From Thalassospira lucentensis (GTDB taxonomy: Bacteria > Pseudomonadota > Alphaproteobacteria > Rhodospirillales > Thalassospiraceae), in contig NZ_CP136684.1 in NCBI RefSeq assembly GCF_032921865.1, positions 69,501-133,500 on the forward strand: a stretch of 64,000 bases of DNA, in the 5' to 3' direction. The notes under the pieces were generated by a model that was not told the DNA's origin, did no database searches, and saw only the letters and a list, made by a program, of their open reading frames with translations. The first letter of the stretch is position 1; each line of letters begins with the position of its first letter. Position numbers and translations under genes: made by a program. This document shows, one piece after another, positions 54,502 through 63,848 of the stretch.

Positions 54502-55860
54502 ATGAACTGGATAACAAAACGGGCGATAAAAGCAGCAAGCCTTGGAGGTTCAGGACGCATATTAGGCAATGCTTTGGGCCTACTCATAACCTCGTCATTA
54601 GCACACAACGTAACAGATATTGCACTATCAACGTATTTTTTAGCCATTACCTACGCTAGTATAATTAGCATCATTATTCAACTAGGCACTCCAGAAATAC
54701 TTGCTCGATTTGCTGGAGAAAAAGTAAACAGGGGAAACGAAACTAGTGCTCTTCAAATAGGGGCAACCATCGTTCTAACCAGTGCGGGTTTTATATCTAT
54801 ATTAGCACTTTCCACATATATACTTCTGAGTTTGCTAAATACATTATTCTCCCTCCCTTCTGTAATTTACGTCTACACTGTATTTTGGGGATTAGCACTG
54901 GCATCACTTAACAACAACTGTGAATTTTTTAGAACATTCCACTTTCACAAACGATTTGCCATTCATTTATATGTTAGTCAAAATATATTCTTTTTATCAC
55001 TTATCACAATAATTAGGTTGAATGGAAACACACTCGGGCCAGAGGGAATATTAGCATGTGGAATAAGCAGCACCCTACTAGCTCTTTTATTATCAAGCAT
55101 TGAAATTGCAACAATAACAAAAAGTTCAGGTTTTAAATTACGCATCCTGAGCAAAAAAGAAATAAATAAATATTTGAAATTCGGCATCCCAAACAGCCTA
55201 AACAACTTAACAAATGCAATAATTTCAAACATTGATCTTATTATTATGGGCGCCCTATCATCGCCTAGTCAAACCGCTGCGTATGGGATTGCAACACGAC
55301 TTGTGAGGTTAGCCGGCATACCGATTGTCATGGCAGCAGTCTCACTGCCGTCAACGATGTCAAATCTATTATTCCGAGATAAGAAGAACTACCTTCAACT
55401 CTTAATAAAACAAACATCGTCAATTCTTCTAACTATAAGCTCAAGTTTATTTCTGGGAATAGCTGCTTTCGGAAAACCATTAATATTATTTTTATTTGGA
55501 GAGGGTTTCGACCCTGCGTACCTGTACTTCTTAATTCTATTTACCGGAAAAATATTGTCAATTTACATAGGCCCTGCGAGCTATCTTCTTACTATAGCAG
55601 GGCTTGGACAAACGATGTTAAAGCTAAATATTATTTTCTCAATCACACTCATTGCCGCTGGTGCAGCAGTAACCAGTTTCGTCGGTGGAGCAGGAATGGC
55701 AATAGCAGTTGCTGTTATTGGAACTTGGCAATACTACGCGTTTTATAGGCTAGCACAAAAGAAAATTGGAATATCTACCAATGCATCGTGCTCAATCGCA
55801 CTTCGCCTTGCCAAAAGATTAATAAATATCCGTGCAGGTAAATCCTATAAGTGCTCATAA
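54502..55860 (+). CDS. Wzx-like polysaccharide flippase
   Basis: A 452-residue inner-membrane protein of the MATE/polysaccharide-transporter superfamily with about 12-14 hydrophobic helices, expected to flip lipid-linked repeat units to the periplasm. Segments such as KEINKYLKFGIPNSLNNLTNAIISNIDLIIMGALSSPSQTAAYGIATRLVRLAGIP and FGEGFDPAYLYFLILFTGKILSIYIGPASYLL correspond to the family's central and second halves. GAAGAAAAT precedes ATG 54502, 11 bp after the sugar-transferase stop. Strongly AT-rich. Convergent with the methyltransferase gene, 17 bp apart. Confidence 0.87.
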   Translation: MNWITKRAIKAASLGGSGRILGNALGLLITSSLAHNVTDIALSTYFLAITYASIISIIIQLGTPEILARFAGEKVNRGNETSALQIGATIVLTSAGFISILALSTYILLSLLNTLFSLPSVIYVYTVFWGLALASLNNNCEFFRTFHFHKRFAIHLYVSQNIFFLSLITIIRLNGNTLGPEGILACGISSTLLALLLSSIEIATITKSSGFKLRILSKKEINKYLKFGIPNSLNNLTNAIISNIDLIIMGALSSPSQTAAYGIATRLVRLAGIPIVMAAVSLPSTMSNLLFRDKKNYLQLLIKQTSSILLTISSSLFLGIAAFGKPLILFLFGEGFDPAYLYFLILFTGKILSIYIGPASYLLTIAGLGQTMLKLNIIFSITLIAAGAAVTSFVGGAGMAIAVAVIGTWQYYAFYRLAQKKIGISTNASCSIALRLAKRLINIRAGKSYKCS

Positions 55861-55877
55861 TACTCATAGAATCATAC

Positions 55878-56729
55878 TTAGATAAAATTAGGCTTCTCTA
55901 CAGAAAATATAATTCCATCGTCGGCTTGATTATTACGATACATTTCCCCAAGAACAGTGGAAAACGCCTCTCTTTCGCAAAAAGTCGATGTCGAAGGAAT
56001 AAAAAGGAACATAAACCTATGTTCTAATAGTAAAAGAAGCTCCTCAACCGAAACACCCGACACATATTTCAAATGATGGGGTACAAACTCAACAACCAGA
56101 TAACTTGCTTGAGATATAATCCTTTGCATTCCTTTTAATGCAAAGTACTCCGACCCTTCGATATCCATAAAGATGAAATCAAAGTAAAGTGAGGGAAATA
56201 CGTCATCAAGCTTCTTCAATGGGACCTTAATTACCTCACCACCATCATCATAATAAAATTTCATTTTATTTACAGGCTCTCTCTTTGATCCTCCCGAATT
56301 TTTTATATTTTTTATAAAATTAATTTCTCCATCTGACTCACCAGCAGCAAAATTGTATAAAGATACATTATTAATACAGTTAAGCCTCACGTTAGCCTGA
56401 AGAAAACAAAATGTATCAGGGTTAGCTTCTATAAGGGATGAATGCTTTGCCCAGAAGCTTACCGGCAAGGCAATAGCTCCTATATGAGTACCAACAAATA
56501 AACATTCCATATCATTAGTAATTACTTTCTTGATTAAATTCAGTTCTTCTGTGCCGTATTTTCCTCGCCATCTCAAGTGACGCCCAACCGCCATATCAAA
56601 TGGACTAACAAGAAAATTCATACCGTTAGCATGTGTCATCAAAGCATTTACGTAAGGACCATTAAATTTATTAGCCATATAAAAAATAATACCGCCAATT
56701 AATTTCTTTATTTTTTTATATATTCCCAT
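55878..56729 (-). CDS. FkbM-family methyltransferase
   Basis: A 283-residue SAM-dependent methyltransferase. VFGTHIGAIALP-like CLFVGTHIGAIALPVSFW (about 76-93) takes the place of the glycine-rich SAM motif, followed by IEANPDTFCFLQANVRLN (acidic ribose-binding residue) and the FkbM hallmark FDFIFMDIEGSEYFALKGM (about 183-201). Probably O-methylates a sugar of the surface polysaccharide; the substrate is not known. AT-rich, last gene of the minus-strand glycosyltransferase operon. Confidence 0.85.
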   Translation of the reverse strand: MGIYKKIKKLIGGIIFYMANKFNGPYVNALMTHANGMNFLVSPFDMAVGRHLRWRGKYGTEELNLIKKVITNDMECLFVGTHIGAIALPVSFWAKHSSLIEANPDTFCFLQANVRLNCINNVSLYNFAAGESDGEINFIKNIKNSGGSKREPVNKMKFYYDDGGEVIKVPLKKLDDVFPSLYFDFIFMDIEGSEYFALKGMQRIISQASYLVVEFVPHHLKYVSGVSVEELLLLLEHRFMFLFIPSTSTFCEREAFSTVLGEMYRNNQADDGIIFSVEKPNFI

Positions 56730-56795
56730 TTACCATCACACCAATATTTTATTTTCATATTAAAAGGAAAATGTACTTGAATGATGTAGGCAAGA

Positions 56796-57917
56796 CTAAA
56801 AAAGTCCGAACTCGCTAATTCGAGCAAAAACGCGCTCTGGCGTGATTTCTGTCATAGCAAATTTTGCCGATTTACATTTTTCAAAGCCAAACTGGATCGT
56901 TTTATCCTGCTCCATGCCACCATCAAGGTGCTTTGTATGCATTCCGATGCTTCCCCATCTTTTAGATGAAGTAGGACCATATAAACCTACTACTTTTGCT
57001 CCACACATTGAAGCCAGATGAAGAGTTCCGGTATCAACAGAGACGAGGGCATGAGAAAGCAACGTGAGATTGACATACTCATTCAATGAAAGTCGACCAC
57101 ATAAGTTCCTGACTCCAAATTTTTCATCCTTACTAAGAAAATTAAACAGCATGTTACAAACAAGAACATCATTAGAGCCACCCAATATAACCACTTGGAC
57201 ATTTTTTTGTCGAAGAAGTCGAGTCAATTCGACCCAGTTCATTATCGGCCAAGCCTTTTCTCTTGCTCGACTTCCTCCAGCGCAAGGATGAAACGCAACA
57301 GTAGGCGATATTTTCGAAATATCTGCAATTCTTAAGACATCAGGCTTACGTATTCCGATTTCAAAGTACCCCAGTTCATCACCAAAGAAACCTTTGTAAA
57401 TACGCTTCAAGTTTTCAGCCTCGTGTTCTTGAAGACTGTGCGGGATTACCAAATCAAATGAATAATGTTTAAACTGCTTCTGTGCGTTAAACCCAATGGT
57501 ATACTTTGATAAAGATAACGCAGAAATAATAGCCGTAACCCTTGCCCAAGGGGTCAAATCAATTAATATATCAATCTGATCAGCTCGCATAGCACGTAAA
57601 GTAGATATAATATTTTTGAAGTTAACAACTCTTGTTTCAACACGATCGCAAAAGAAGGACGCGGCTTGATAGTTAGTCTCTCCGACATACAAAATAACTT
57701 TAGGTGAAATCCCGGTTTCTTTATAAATCCTCCGTGAAAAACTTTTAATCAAGCCACTCGCCATAACAAGGTCTCCTATAGCTGTAGGCTGTACGAAACC
57801 AATATTTCTTATAATTTTTGGTCTTTTATTTTTTTTATGTAAAAGACCAATTGCAGCTATAAATATACTTCCTAGATATCGATCAACAAACCGATCTAAT
57901 CGATTAGACCTTTTCAT
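56796..57917 (-). CDS. Glycosyltransferase family 9 (heptosyltransferase-like), copy 3
   Basis: A 373-residue GT-B enzyme of family 9. N-terminal NIGFVQPTAIGDLVMASGLIKSF corresponds to the G-D-x-(V/L) acceptor motif; C-terminal SVDTGTLHLASMCGAKVVGLYGPTSSKRWG is the nucleotide-sugar/heptose binding D-T-G-x-x-H motif. HPCAGGSRAREKAWP lies between. Start ATG overlaps the previous stop by 4 nt. GT9 members transfer heptose to lipid A core, but the lack of heptose synthesis genes here leaves the donor open. AT-rich. Confidence 0.85.
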   Translation of the reverse strand: MKRSNRLDRFVDRYLGSIFIAAIGLLHKKNKRPKIIRNIGFVQPTAIGDLVMASGLIKSFSRRIYKETGISPKVILYVGETNYQAASFFCDRVETRVVNFKNIISTLRAMRADQIDILIDLTPWARVTAIISALSLSKYTIGFNAQKQFKHYSFDLVIPHSLQEHEAENLKRIYKGFFGDELGYFEIGIRKPDVLRIADISKISPTVAFHPCAGGSRAREKAWPIMNWVELTRLLRQKNVQVVILGGSNDVLVCNMLFNFLSKDEKFGVRNLCGRLSLNEYVNLTLLSHALVSVDTGTLHLASMCGAKVVGLYGPTSSKRWGSIGMHTKHLDGGMEQDKTIQFGFEKCKSAKFAMTEITPERVFARISEFGLF

Positions 57918-58963
57918 GAGAGTTCAACTTTCAGGAGATTTTCAACCTTCTCAATAAGTATCGAAGGAGAAATACTTTTCATACAAATATTATCGTTGGG
58001 GCAATTATCTTCCAACATGCATTTACTGCATTCCGCTTCACCTTGTAGAATATGAGCCTTCGCCCCTTGTGGATACCATTTACCAGGCACGTCACGGGCA
58101 CTGAACAGCCCAACCAGAGGCTTATGCAGATAATTCGCGATATGCATAGGGCCCGAATCAACCCCTATGAACAGTTCACAAAGTGAAATCAGGGCAGCGG
58201 ATTGCTCCAATGACAACTGCCCACAAAAGTTCAAATACCCATCAGGCAAAGCCTGAACCACTTGTTCAACAAAATCAGCATCTGACATCGCCCCCACAAA
58301 ACATATATGTCGCTCATGTCTCCTCGAAATTTCCAGAAGCACTTTCTGCCACGCCTGCAGAGACCAATTTTTGGTTGTCATTTTGGAGTTGACCGAAACA
58401 ACAACCAATTTGTCGGAGTTGAAGTTTGAGCGCCGGATGATATTCAGAACGTATTCCAAATCCGAAACCTCAAACAACGGTGTTTGCCCCAAATCTTGCG
58501 GCATGTCAGTTAAAAAAACGGCACGATAAAGGCGGTTTCCCTCAAACTCAACCAAACCGTTTCCTATATCCTGACAGTGCAAATCTCGATCTGTAAGGGG
58601 CAATCCAATTATTTCTCTAATCCCACAGGCTCTTAGGAAAACAGCGTCCCGAACGACGTCCCTCTTTCTCTTTCTTGGCATCAAATAAAAACATTTATGA
58701 ATTCTCTCTTTCCTGATTTCCTTTATCACATTAAATAAATCAGAAATATTTCTAACACCTTCTCGGTATTTAATAACCTTTTTGATCAGGTTTGCTCTAA
58801 CTAAAATCTTTTCTGTTGGAATAATTTCCGGGTTGTTCCGGTATGCGGTTAATAGCACCAAGTCTTTATCTGGATATCGACGCTTTATCTCCTCAAAAAC
58901 GGGCAAGGAAACAACAGTATCGCCTAAACTGCCTTGACGAAATATAACAATACTATTTTTCAT
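57914..58963 (-). CDS. Glycosyltransferase family 9 (heptosyltransferase-like), copy 2
   Basis: A 349-residue GT9 protein. Seen: IVIFRQGSLGDTVVSLPVFEEIKRRYP at the N-terminus, FIGVDSGPMHIANYLHKPLVGLFSARDVPGKWYPQG (D-S-G-x-x-H motif, about 265-300) and a Cys-rich tail CSKCMLEDNCPNDNICM (about 315-331) resembling a metal-binding knuckle or the Cys-containing C-termini of some GT9 proteins. It overlaps the preceding GT9 gene by 11 nt and the next by 4 nt. Confidence 0.86.
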   Translation of the reverse strand: MKNSIVIFRQGSLGDTVVSLPVFEEIKRRYPDKDLVLLTAYRNNPEIIPTEKILVRANLIKKVIKYREGVRNISDLFNVIKEIRKERIHKCFYLMPRKRKRDVVRDAVFLRACGIREIIGLPLTDRDLHCQDIGNGLVEFEGNRLYRAVFLTDMPQDLGQTPLFEVSDLEYVLNIIRRSNFNSDKLVVVSVNSKMTTKNWSLQAWQKVLLEISRRHERHICFVGAMSDADFVEQVVQALPDGYLNFCGQLSLEQSAALISLCELFIGVDSGPMHIANYLHKPLVGLFSARDVPGKWYPQGAKAHILQGEAECSKCMLEDNCPNDNICMKSISPSILIEKVENLLKVELS

Positions 58964-59930
58964 TTAAAAAATTTCCAATATAACTGGAAATTAAATTTAT
59001 ATCGTCTGTAAAATTGTTTTCACCACCTTGAAGCAATACACTGACATTTCTAGCATTGTTATAACCAAAATCTTCACTTGCCGTGACTCTATAAAGACCA
59101 ATCGTAGGCCTCCCCAAAGCAACTGCGAGATGCAACGTTCCGCTATCAGGTCCAATGAACAAAGCAGAGGTTATCAGCATCTGCTCAAGCTGAGACCAGC
59201 TCGTCAAACCACAGAAGTTGGATAAACTTGCTCCGGAAGAGACTAAATACTCTGCATAAGATCGATCAAATTCATCGCCAACTGCAATGAATTCGACTTC
59301 CTGACTTGAAAAGCGTTCAATCAAATTTAAAAATATATCTGAAGGAATTATTTTTCCACTTTTGATCTCCCCAAAATTCCGCCCTCCTCCGGGGCAAAAC
59401 AGTATTTTTTTTGAGCTATCGGAGTGAGTAGATATGCTCAAGCCGCTCTTATAAATGTTTGGGATACATGAATCTCTCGCTATATCACCTTTATCTTCCC
59501 CTCCCAAAGCAGCCGCCAAAAAAAGTCCGATTTTGCGATTACATCCTTTAAATAAATCGGTTTCAGATATTTTGTTACATTGAAATATGGCGCGCCACCC
59601 CTGCATAAATGAATAGATATTTTTATTTACAAAAAAAATCGGAACAATAATACTTAACCTAGCATCTAGACATACTATTAAATCATACGATCTAAATCGT
59701 GAAATTCCATATAAAAACTTTCGAAATATGCTTGCTTTTTTTCGCCAATACTTAGGAAGTGAGTATATCTTGGAAATTCTGTTATCTCCGGAGAGAACCT
59801 CAGAACATTCTGCGTCAACAGCAAAATCAAGCTGACAGTTGAAGCCATATTTTTTTTTCAAAGCGCATAATACCGTTGTCGCCATTAATAAGTCTCCGCG
59901 AGCTCCGCGCCTGAAAATGAGTATCCTCAT
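58953..59930 (-). CDS. Glycosyltransferase family 9 (heptosyltransferase-like), copy 1
   Basis: A 325-residue GT9 protein with MRILIFRRGARGDLLMATTVLCALKK at the N-terminus and FIGPDSGTLHLAVALGRPTIGLYRV (D-S-G-x-x-H, about 257-270) near the C-terminus; LFCPGGGRNFGEIKSG is the phosphate-binding loop. Its ATG overlaps the stop of the GT4 gene (ATGA). AT-rich like its neighbours, with phenylalanine, isoleucine and serine in excess. Confidence 0.85.
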   Translation of the reverse strand: MRILIFRRGARGDLLMATTVLCALKKKYGFNCQLDFAVDAECSEVLSGDNRISKIYSLPKYWRKKASIFRKFLYGISRFRSYDLIVCLDARLSIIVPIFFVNKNIYSFMQGWRAIFQCNKISETDLFKGCNRKIGLFLAAALGGEDKGDIARDSCIPNIYKSGLSISTHSDSSKKILFCPGGGRNFGEIKSGKIIPSDIFLNLIERFSSQEVEFIAVGDEFDRSYAEYLVSSGASLSNFCGLTSWSQLEQMLITSALFIGPDSGTLHLAVALGRPTIGLYRVTASEDFGYNNARNVSVLLQGGENNFTDDINLISSYIGNFLNEK

Positions 59931-61045
59931 TCTTCAGTTTCCCGATAAACTGTCTCAATTCTCCGCGCTAAAATTGATACCTGAAATCGATTATTCCATG
60001 TTTGCTGACCGGCAGTTTTAATTTTTTTAAGAGCACTTTTGTCTATTAAAAGGTGAATCAAAATTTCATATAATCGATTAAAGTCTCGATTAATTATAAA
60101 CCCATTTACCCCATCATCTATTATTTCAAAAGCTCCATCATTCGCTTCAGAAATAACTGCAACACCTGCACTCATGGCCTCAGCAACCACGCGACCAAAC
60201 GTCTCTGTCCGTGAAAAAAATAAAGCAATATCTACTGAATCAAATAACTCACTCGTAGTTAACTCACCGACAACAAAGGAAAGTATGTGATCTAATCCAT
60301 ATTTTTTTGATTTTTCTTGTATCATAGACAAGTATTCGACGTCTTCGCTTCTCCCCCGGATGGTAAACTCTATTGCTTTTTCCCCAGCATACCTCTCTGC
60401 AAAAAATTTTACGAAATCTACTGCGTCCTCCTGCCGTTTCAATGGTTTGATTGCGGCTGGGATTGCAACTCTGACAATATCCTCATTAGAAACATTGCCA
60501 TCACCAACGATAGCTGCGTTTACTGCATTAGGAATATGATATAACCTCGCAGATAAATTTAGATTTCTGGCTACGTTAAACTCTTTTTTAGAAATCAAAA
60601 CAATCGAATCAACAAAACACATTATAAATTTTATTCTTCTTATGCTTGTCGGCGATCGATGATGATATACAACTTTTTGCTTTGAGCCATTAAATATCAA
60701 ATAAGGAACGGCGCAAAAAAGAGATAGAATAGTATGAAAGTGCAATACATCAGATTTTATTGATTTTATAATACTGCTGAGCCTCCAAGCCGAATTAATT
60801 ATATCAAGAAATTTCCCTAAAGCATTCCATTTTTTCTCGAAACTCAATGAGGAAATTTTAGAAAAAGCAGGACAAGAACGAAAAGATATACCGTTTCTCT
60901 CCAGAAGACTTTCGATTTCTCCATCTGAACAAACGACACTAACCATAAGTCCTGATTTTTGCTGCTCTAAAGCAAGCTCAATCATACTTTTCTCGCCGCC
61001 GCCCGCCATATTGCTTTTATGCGTAAGATGTAGAATGGTTAACAT
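59927..61045 (-). CDS. Glycosyltransferase family 4
   Basis: A 372-residue GT-B enzyme. MLTILHLTHKSNMAGGGEKSMIELALEQQKSG is the acceptor-side Rossmann start with the glycine loop; the C-terminal donor domain shows VAIPAAIKPLKRQEDAVDFVKFF and the EX7E motif region ALFFSRTETFGRVVAEAMSAGVAVISEANDGAFEIIDDGVNGFI (about 280-325). ATG 61045 is chosen because it gives the usual family N-terminus; it overlaps the previous Wzy-like gene by 29 nt. A further upstream start would overlap more. Confidence 0.88.
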   Translation of the reverse strand: MLTILHLTHKSNMAGGGEKSMIELALEQQKSGLMVSVVCSDGEIESLLERNGISFRSCPAFSKISSLSFEKKWNALGKFLDIINSAWRLSSIIKSIKSDVLHFHTILSLFCAVPYLIFNGSKQKVVYHHRSPTSIRRIKFIMCFVDSIVLISKKEFNVARNLNLSARLYHIPNAVNAAIVGDGNVSNEDIVRVAIPAAIKPLKRQEDAVDFVKFFAERYAGEKAIEFTIRGRSEDVEYLSMIQEKSKKYGLDHILSFVVGELTTSELFDSVDIALFFSRTETFGRVVAEAMSAGVAVISEANDGAFEIIDDGVNGFIINRDFNRLYEILIHLLIDKSALKKIKTAGQQTWNNRFQVSILARRIETVYRETEE

Positions 61046-62243
61046 TTTTGTTATTATTCCGAATGTTTGCCCATTTAAGCGCTGACAGCACATATATTAG
61101 CGCGATTGAAAAGACAGCTGGGTATGAGAATATATCTCCAAACATCCCGCAAACACAAATCGCAAACCAAACCAAACCTGTGTCCCGACTTTCAATATTA
61201 GAAATCAATCGCCAAAAAATTGTCACTATCAATCCCGTGACGATAGACCATCCAATCAATCCATTTTCTACAAGAACAGACAGATATTGATTATCTGCAG
61301 ACTGCATTGCGATATTGAAGAGGTCTCCTCTTCCTAAAGAGTTTATTCCTTCTCCAAACAAGATTGTGAACATATCTTGATTCAGAAAACGTTGGAGAGT
61401 AGCCTCCCAGGAGAGCCCCCTTCGAGTGAAGGTATCAAGTTGTCCCCCCTCAAAGAAATATCGCCCTAACTCAAGCCAATAACGTTCGTAAAAGTAATCA
61501 AGCAACTTTGGAAAAGTAAGTGTCACCAAAGCAGCTATGCCAAATAGAATTAAAGTTATTCGCACATAGAATGAGCGTTTCGGTGAAACAAGCATCGCTG
61601 CAAACAGAAACATAACAAGCACAAATATGCCAGTTCTTGAAGCAGACAGGCCAATACCTATCGCCCCGGCGAGGACTCCGAAAATCGACCACGCTTGATC
61701 TTCTCCCTTCCCCAACTCAACCAGCGAAATAGCTAGCAGCAAAACAGCCATGGCTCCATATGGTCCAGAGTTTTCGAAGACTCCACCAGCTCGAAACATA
61801 AGTCCAAACCCAGGATACCAATATGATTGAGTAGCAACCAATCCCTCTATCTGAAGGCCAAATCCTAGCGCTCCAATCCCAATCGCGACACCTCCGAACG
61901 CCACTACAGTCCGAAATAAGTGTTTTTCCGTTAAAAGCTCCACATCACGAGCAGTTAGAACAATATAGGCGACACTAAATACGGCTACATACCTTAAAAA
62001 GCGCCGCAAATTGTCCCCTTCGGGGTTCAAACCGTCTACGTAGGTCAAAGAGATGAAACACAGCAGCAAGAAAGCAGTAATCATCCAAATAATGCTTACG
62101 TCAGCAGGTTTTATTTTCCTCGGAATCAGGAAAATTAGAAGAATTATTGCGCAAAAATCACTCGGGAAAAATGGGATATCAAAAAAATATCGAGGAAAAA
62201 TCAAAGACACGCTACATAAGAAAATCGCTATTTTTATTAACAT
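61017..62243 (-). CDS. O-antigen polymerase/ligase-type membrane protein (1)
   Basis: A 408-residue integral membrane protein with about 10-11 helices and a large periplasmic loop near the C-terminus (about 265-320: TFTRRGLSWEATLQRFLNQDMFTILFGEG-N-SLGRGDLFNIAMQSADNQYLSVLVENGLIGW). The H/N-x-x-x-x-x-x-GL-G pattern after the loop, together with SASRTGIFVLVMFLF, is typical of Wzy/WaaL proteins. Probably the repeat-unit polymerase of this locus. AT-rich. Its start overlaps the stop of the next gene by 7 nt. Confidence 0.82.
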   Translation of the reverse strand: MLIKIAIFLCSVSLIFPRYFFDIPFFPSDFCAIILLIFLIPRKIKPADVSIIWMITAFLLLCFISLTYVDGLNPEGDNLRRFLRYVAVFSVAYIVLTARDVELLTEKHLFRTVVAFGGVAIGIGALGFGLQIEGLVATQSYWYPGFGLMFRAGGVFENSGPYGAMAVLLLAISLVELGKGEDQAWSIFGVLAGAIGIGLSASRTGIFVLVMFLFAAMLVSPKRSFYVRITLILFGIAALVTLTFPKLLDYFYERYWLELGRYFFEGGQLDTFTRRGLSWEATLQRFLNQDMFTILFGEGINSLGRGDLFNIAMQSADNQYLSVLVENGLIGWSIVTGLIVTIFWRLISNIESRDTGLVWFAICVCGMFGDIFSYPAVFSIALIYVLSALKWANIRNNNKNVNHSTSYA

Positions 62244-63676
62244 TTATTATCCCTTCTATGCCCCATATTGGAAACGGACACAGCCCAAACCAATCCGATC
62301 AAATACAAGGAACTCACAGAAACTGAATACATCTTTAAGCTAAAATCAATTAAAGAATGCAACGACAACAAAAGCAATATTGCCACACCTAAGATACTAT
62401 AGACGCTACTCTTTGATCTAATTAACGCCCCTTTTACCAAATCAAAAAACACGAAAGCCACTACTAACAATGACATCAAACCAAACACAAAACCAATTGA
62501 AACAAATAAATCTAAGAATAAATTATGTGAAGATTGCCAAGTATATCTGCTCAGCTCAGGAGAATCTTTAAATGCATGAAACACTGTTTTAAAAGTACCT
62601 GCCCCATATCCTTCAAGCCAAGCTCCCGAGATTGCTTCTACCACTCGGCCATATAAAGATTTGCGAAGGTCCCAAGCATCCTGATAACCAATAATGCGCT
62701 GCAGGAGTTTTTCGCCACTCAGTAAAAAATTAAATGCAACCACAGTCAACATAGCAAAGGACGCCCCCAATAAGACTCTCTGGGTTCTTCCGACCTTGAT
62801 TAAAAAAAGACCGAAAATTATGAATATCGCCATTCCAGTGGCTGCAACTCCTCCACGTGAATGAGTCAAAATCAATGCAGAAGAATTCAACAAAACTCCG
62901 AGAAATGGAGCGAGGTTTTTATCAATTATCTGCGCGAAATTTTGTATTGCTCTCGCTCGCCCTCCTTTGTTTCTTTGAGAATACCGTTTATGTTGATCAA
63001 GCAATAACAAAAGTGATGAAACAAGTCCGATTCCAGCATAAGTTGCGTAATGATTGTGATTAATAAACGTGCTGGTCAAGTCCCCTATATATGCACTCTT
63101 GTCATACCAAAGGATTTTCTCCCACCCGCCGAAAAACACGGCGAGGCCGTAAATCGCATAAACAGTCGAAACAATAACGAAAAACTTCAACATGATTGCC
63201 GCATTCGCGCGGTCCCGCCCGTGCCGCGCGGCAAGCCAGAATACACCGGCATAGGCAAGCAGCACCATCAAGGCATCACGCGTACGTTCCGGATCAATCG
63301 AAACATATGCGGCCATATCCCGGCCAAGCTGTGCTGCCGCCTCGCCCCACATCGGATGGGCTGCGGCGGGTAAAATATCCGGGGAGGCCTGGATCACAAT
63401 CCAGATGACAACGGAAATAAAAAGAACTGCCGGAATGGCAATACGTTTCATAAACCGGCTTTCGCCGCGAACCGGGTCGGCAAATGCCGCAATGGCATCC
63501 AGCAAAACAAGAATGCCGACCCACAGGGAAAGAATGGACCATGCCCACGGCCGGTTCGAACCAAACGGCAGAGGCGCAATCGCAATCAGGGCAAGCAACC
63601 CGTAAAACACAAACCGGCGTACAAAATTCACGTCCCTGTTCCTTTCCCCATCCCTATACTCTTGTCGTATATCCAT
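62237..63676 (-). CDS. O-antigen ligase/polymerase family membrane protein (2)
   Basis: A 479-residue membrane protein with about 11 helices. Wzy_C/WaaL marks are THSRGGVAATGMAIFI (about 270-285), the periplasmic loop with GYGAGTFKTVFHAFKDSPELSRYTWQSSHNLFLDLFVSIGFVFG (about 360-403). The coding sequence is a mosaic: codons before about residue 170 use the GC-rich style of the left part of the window, later ones the AT-rich style. First gene of the minus-strand operon. Either the ligase or a second polymerase. Confidence 0.85.
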   Translation of the reverse strand: MDIRQEYRDGERNRDVNFVRRFVFYGLLALIAIAPLPFGSNRPWAWSILSLWVGILVLLDAIAAFADPVRGESRFMKRIAIPAVLFISVVIWIVIQASPDILPAAAHPMWGEAAAQLGRDMAAYVSIDPERTRDALMVLLAYAGVFWLAARHGRDRANAAIMLKFFVIVSTVYAIYGLAVFFGGWEKILWYDKSAYIGDLTSTFINHNHYATYAGIGLVSSLLLLLDQHKRYSQRNKGGRARAIQNFAQIIDKNLAPFLGVLLNSSALILTHSRGGVAATGMAIFIIFGLFLIKVGRTQRVLLGASFAMLTVVAFNFLLSGEKLLQRIIGYQDAWDLRKSLYGRVVEAISGAWLEGYGAGTFKTVFHAFKDSPELSRYTWQSSHNLFLDLFVSIGFVFGLMSLLVVAFVFFDLVKGALIRSKSSVYSILGVAILLLLSLHSLIDFSLKMYSVSVSSLYLIGLVWAVSVSNMGHRRDNKC

Positions 63677-63848
63677 GCTCTCCCCATCTGATCAAGCCGG
63701 AATAAAGCGAGCCAGCCTGCAACCGTACAAATTCCGATCAAAATTCGATCAAATCGCGGTTGTGAATGGTTGCCGCCAGTCAACAAATTCCGTATAGCTT
63801 TCGCATTCGTGCCGCATCATATACAAGCGGTTACGTTGGGGTCGAAAT

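Larger units (their letters stand above)
54050..63150. other. AT-rich, probably exchanged core of the polysaccharide locus
   Basis: From about 54.05 to 63.15 kb the DNA is clearly richer in A+T than either side, with frequent AGA, ATA and TTA codons and poly-A/T runs. The left boundary falls inside the sugar-transferase catalytic domain and the right one inside the last Wzy/ligase-type gene. Limits are judged by eye. Confidence 0.7.

Noticed and set aside
54050-63150. AT-rich block as a prophage or genomic island with attachment sites
   Set aside because: No integrase, tRNA, phage gene or flanking direct repeats; the boundaries lie inside genes.
63731-63753. Short tandem ATTC(C)GATCAAA copies as a CRISPR or satellite repeat
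   Set aside because: Only two imperfect copies of about 11 bases, without spacers.
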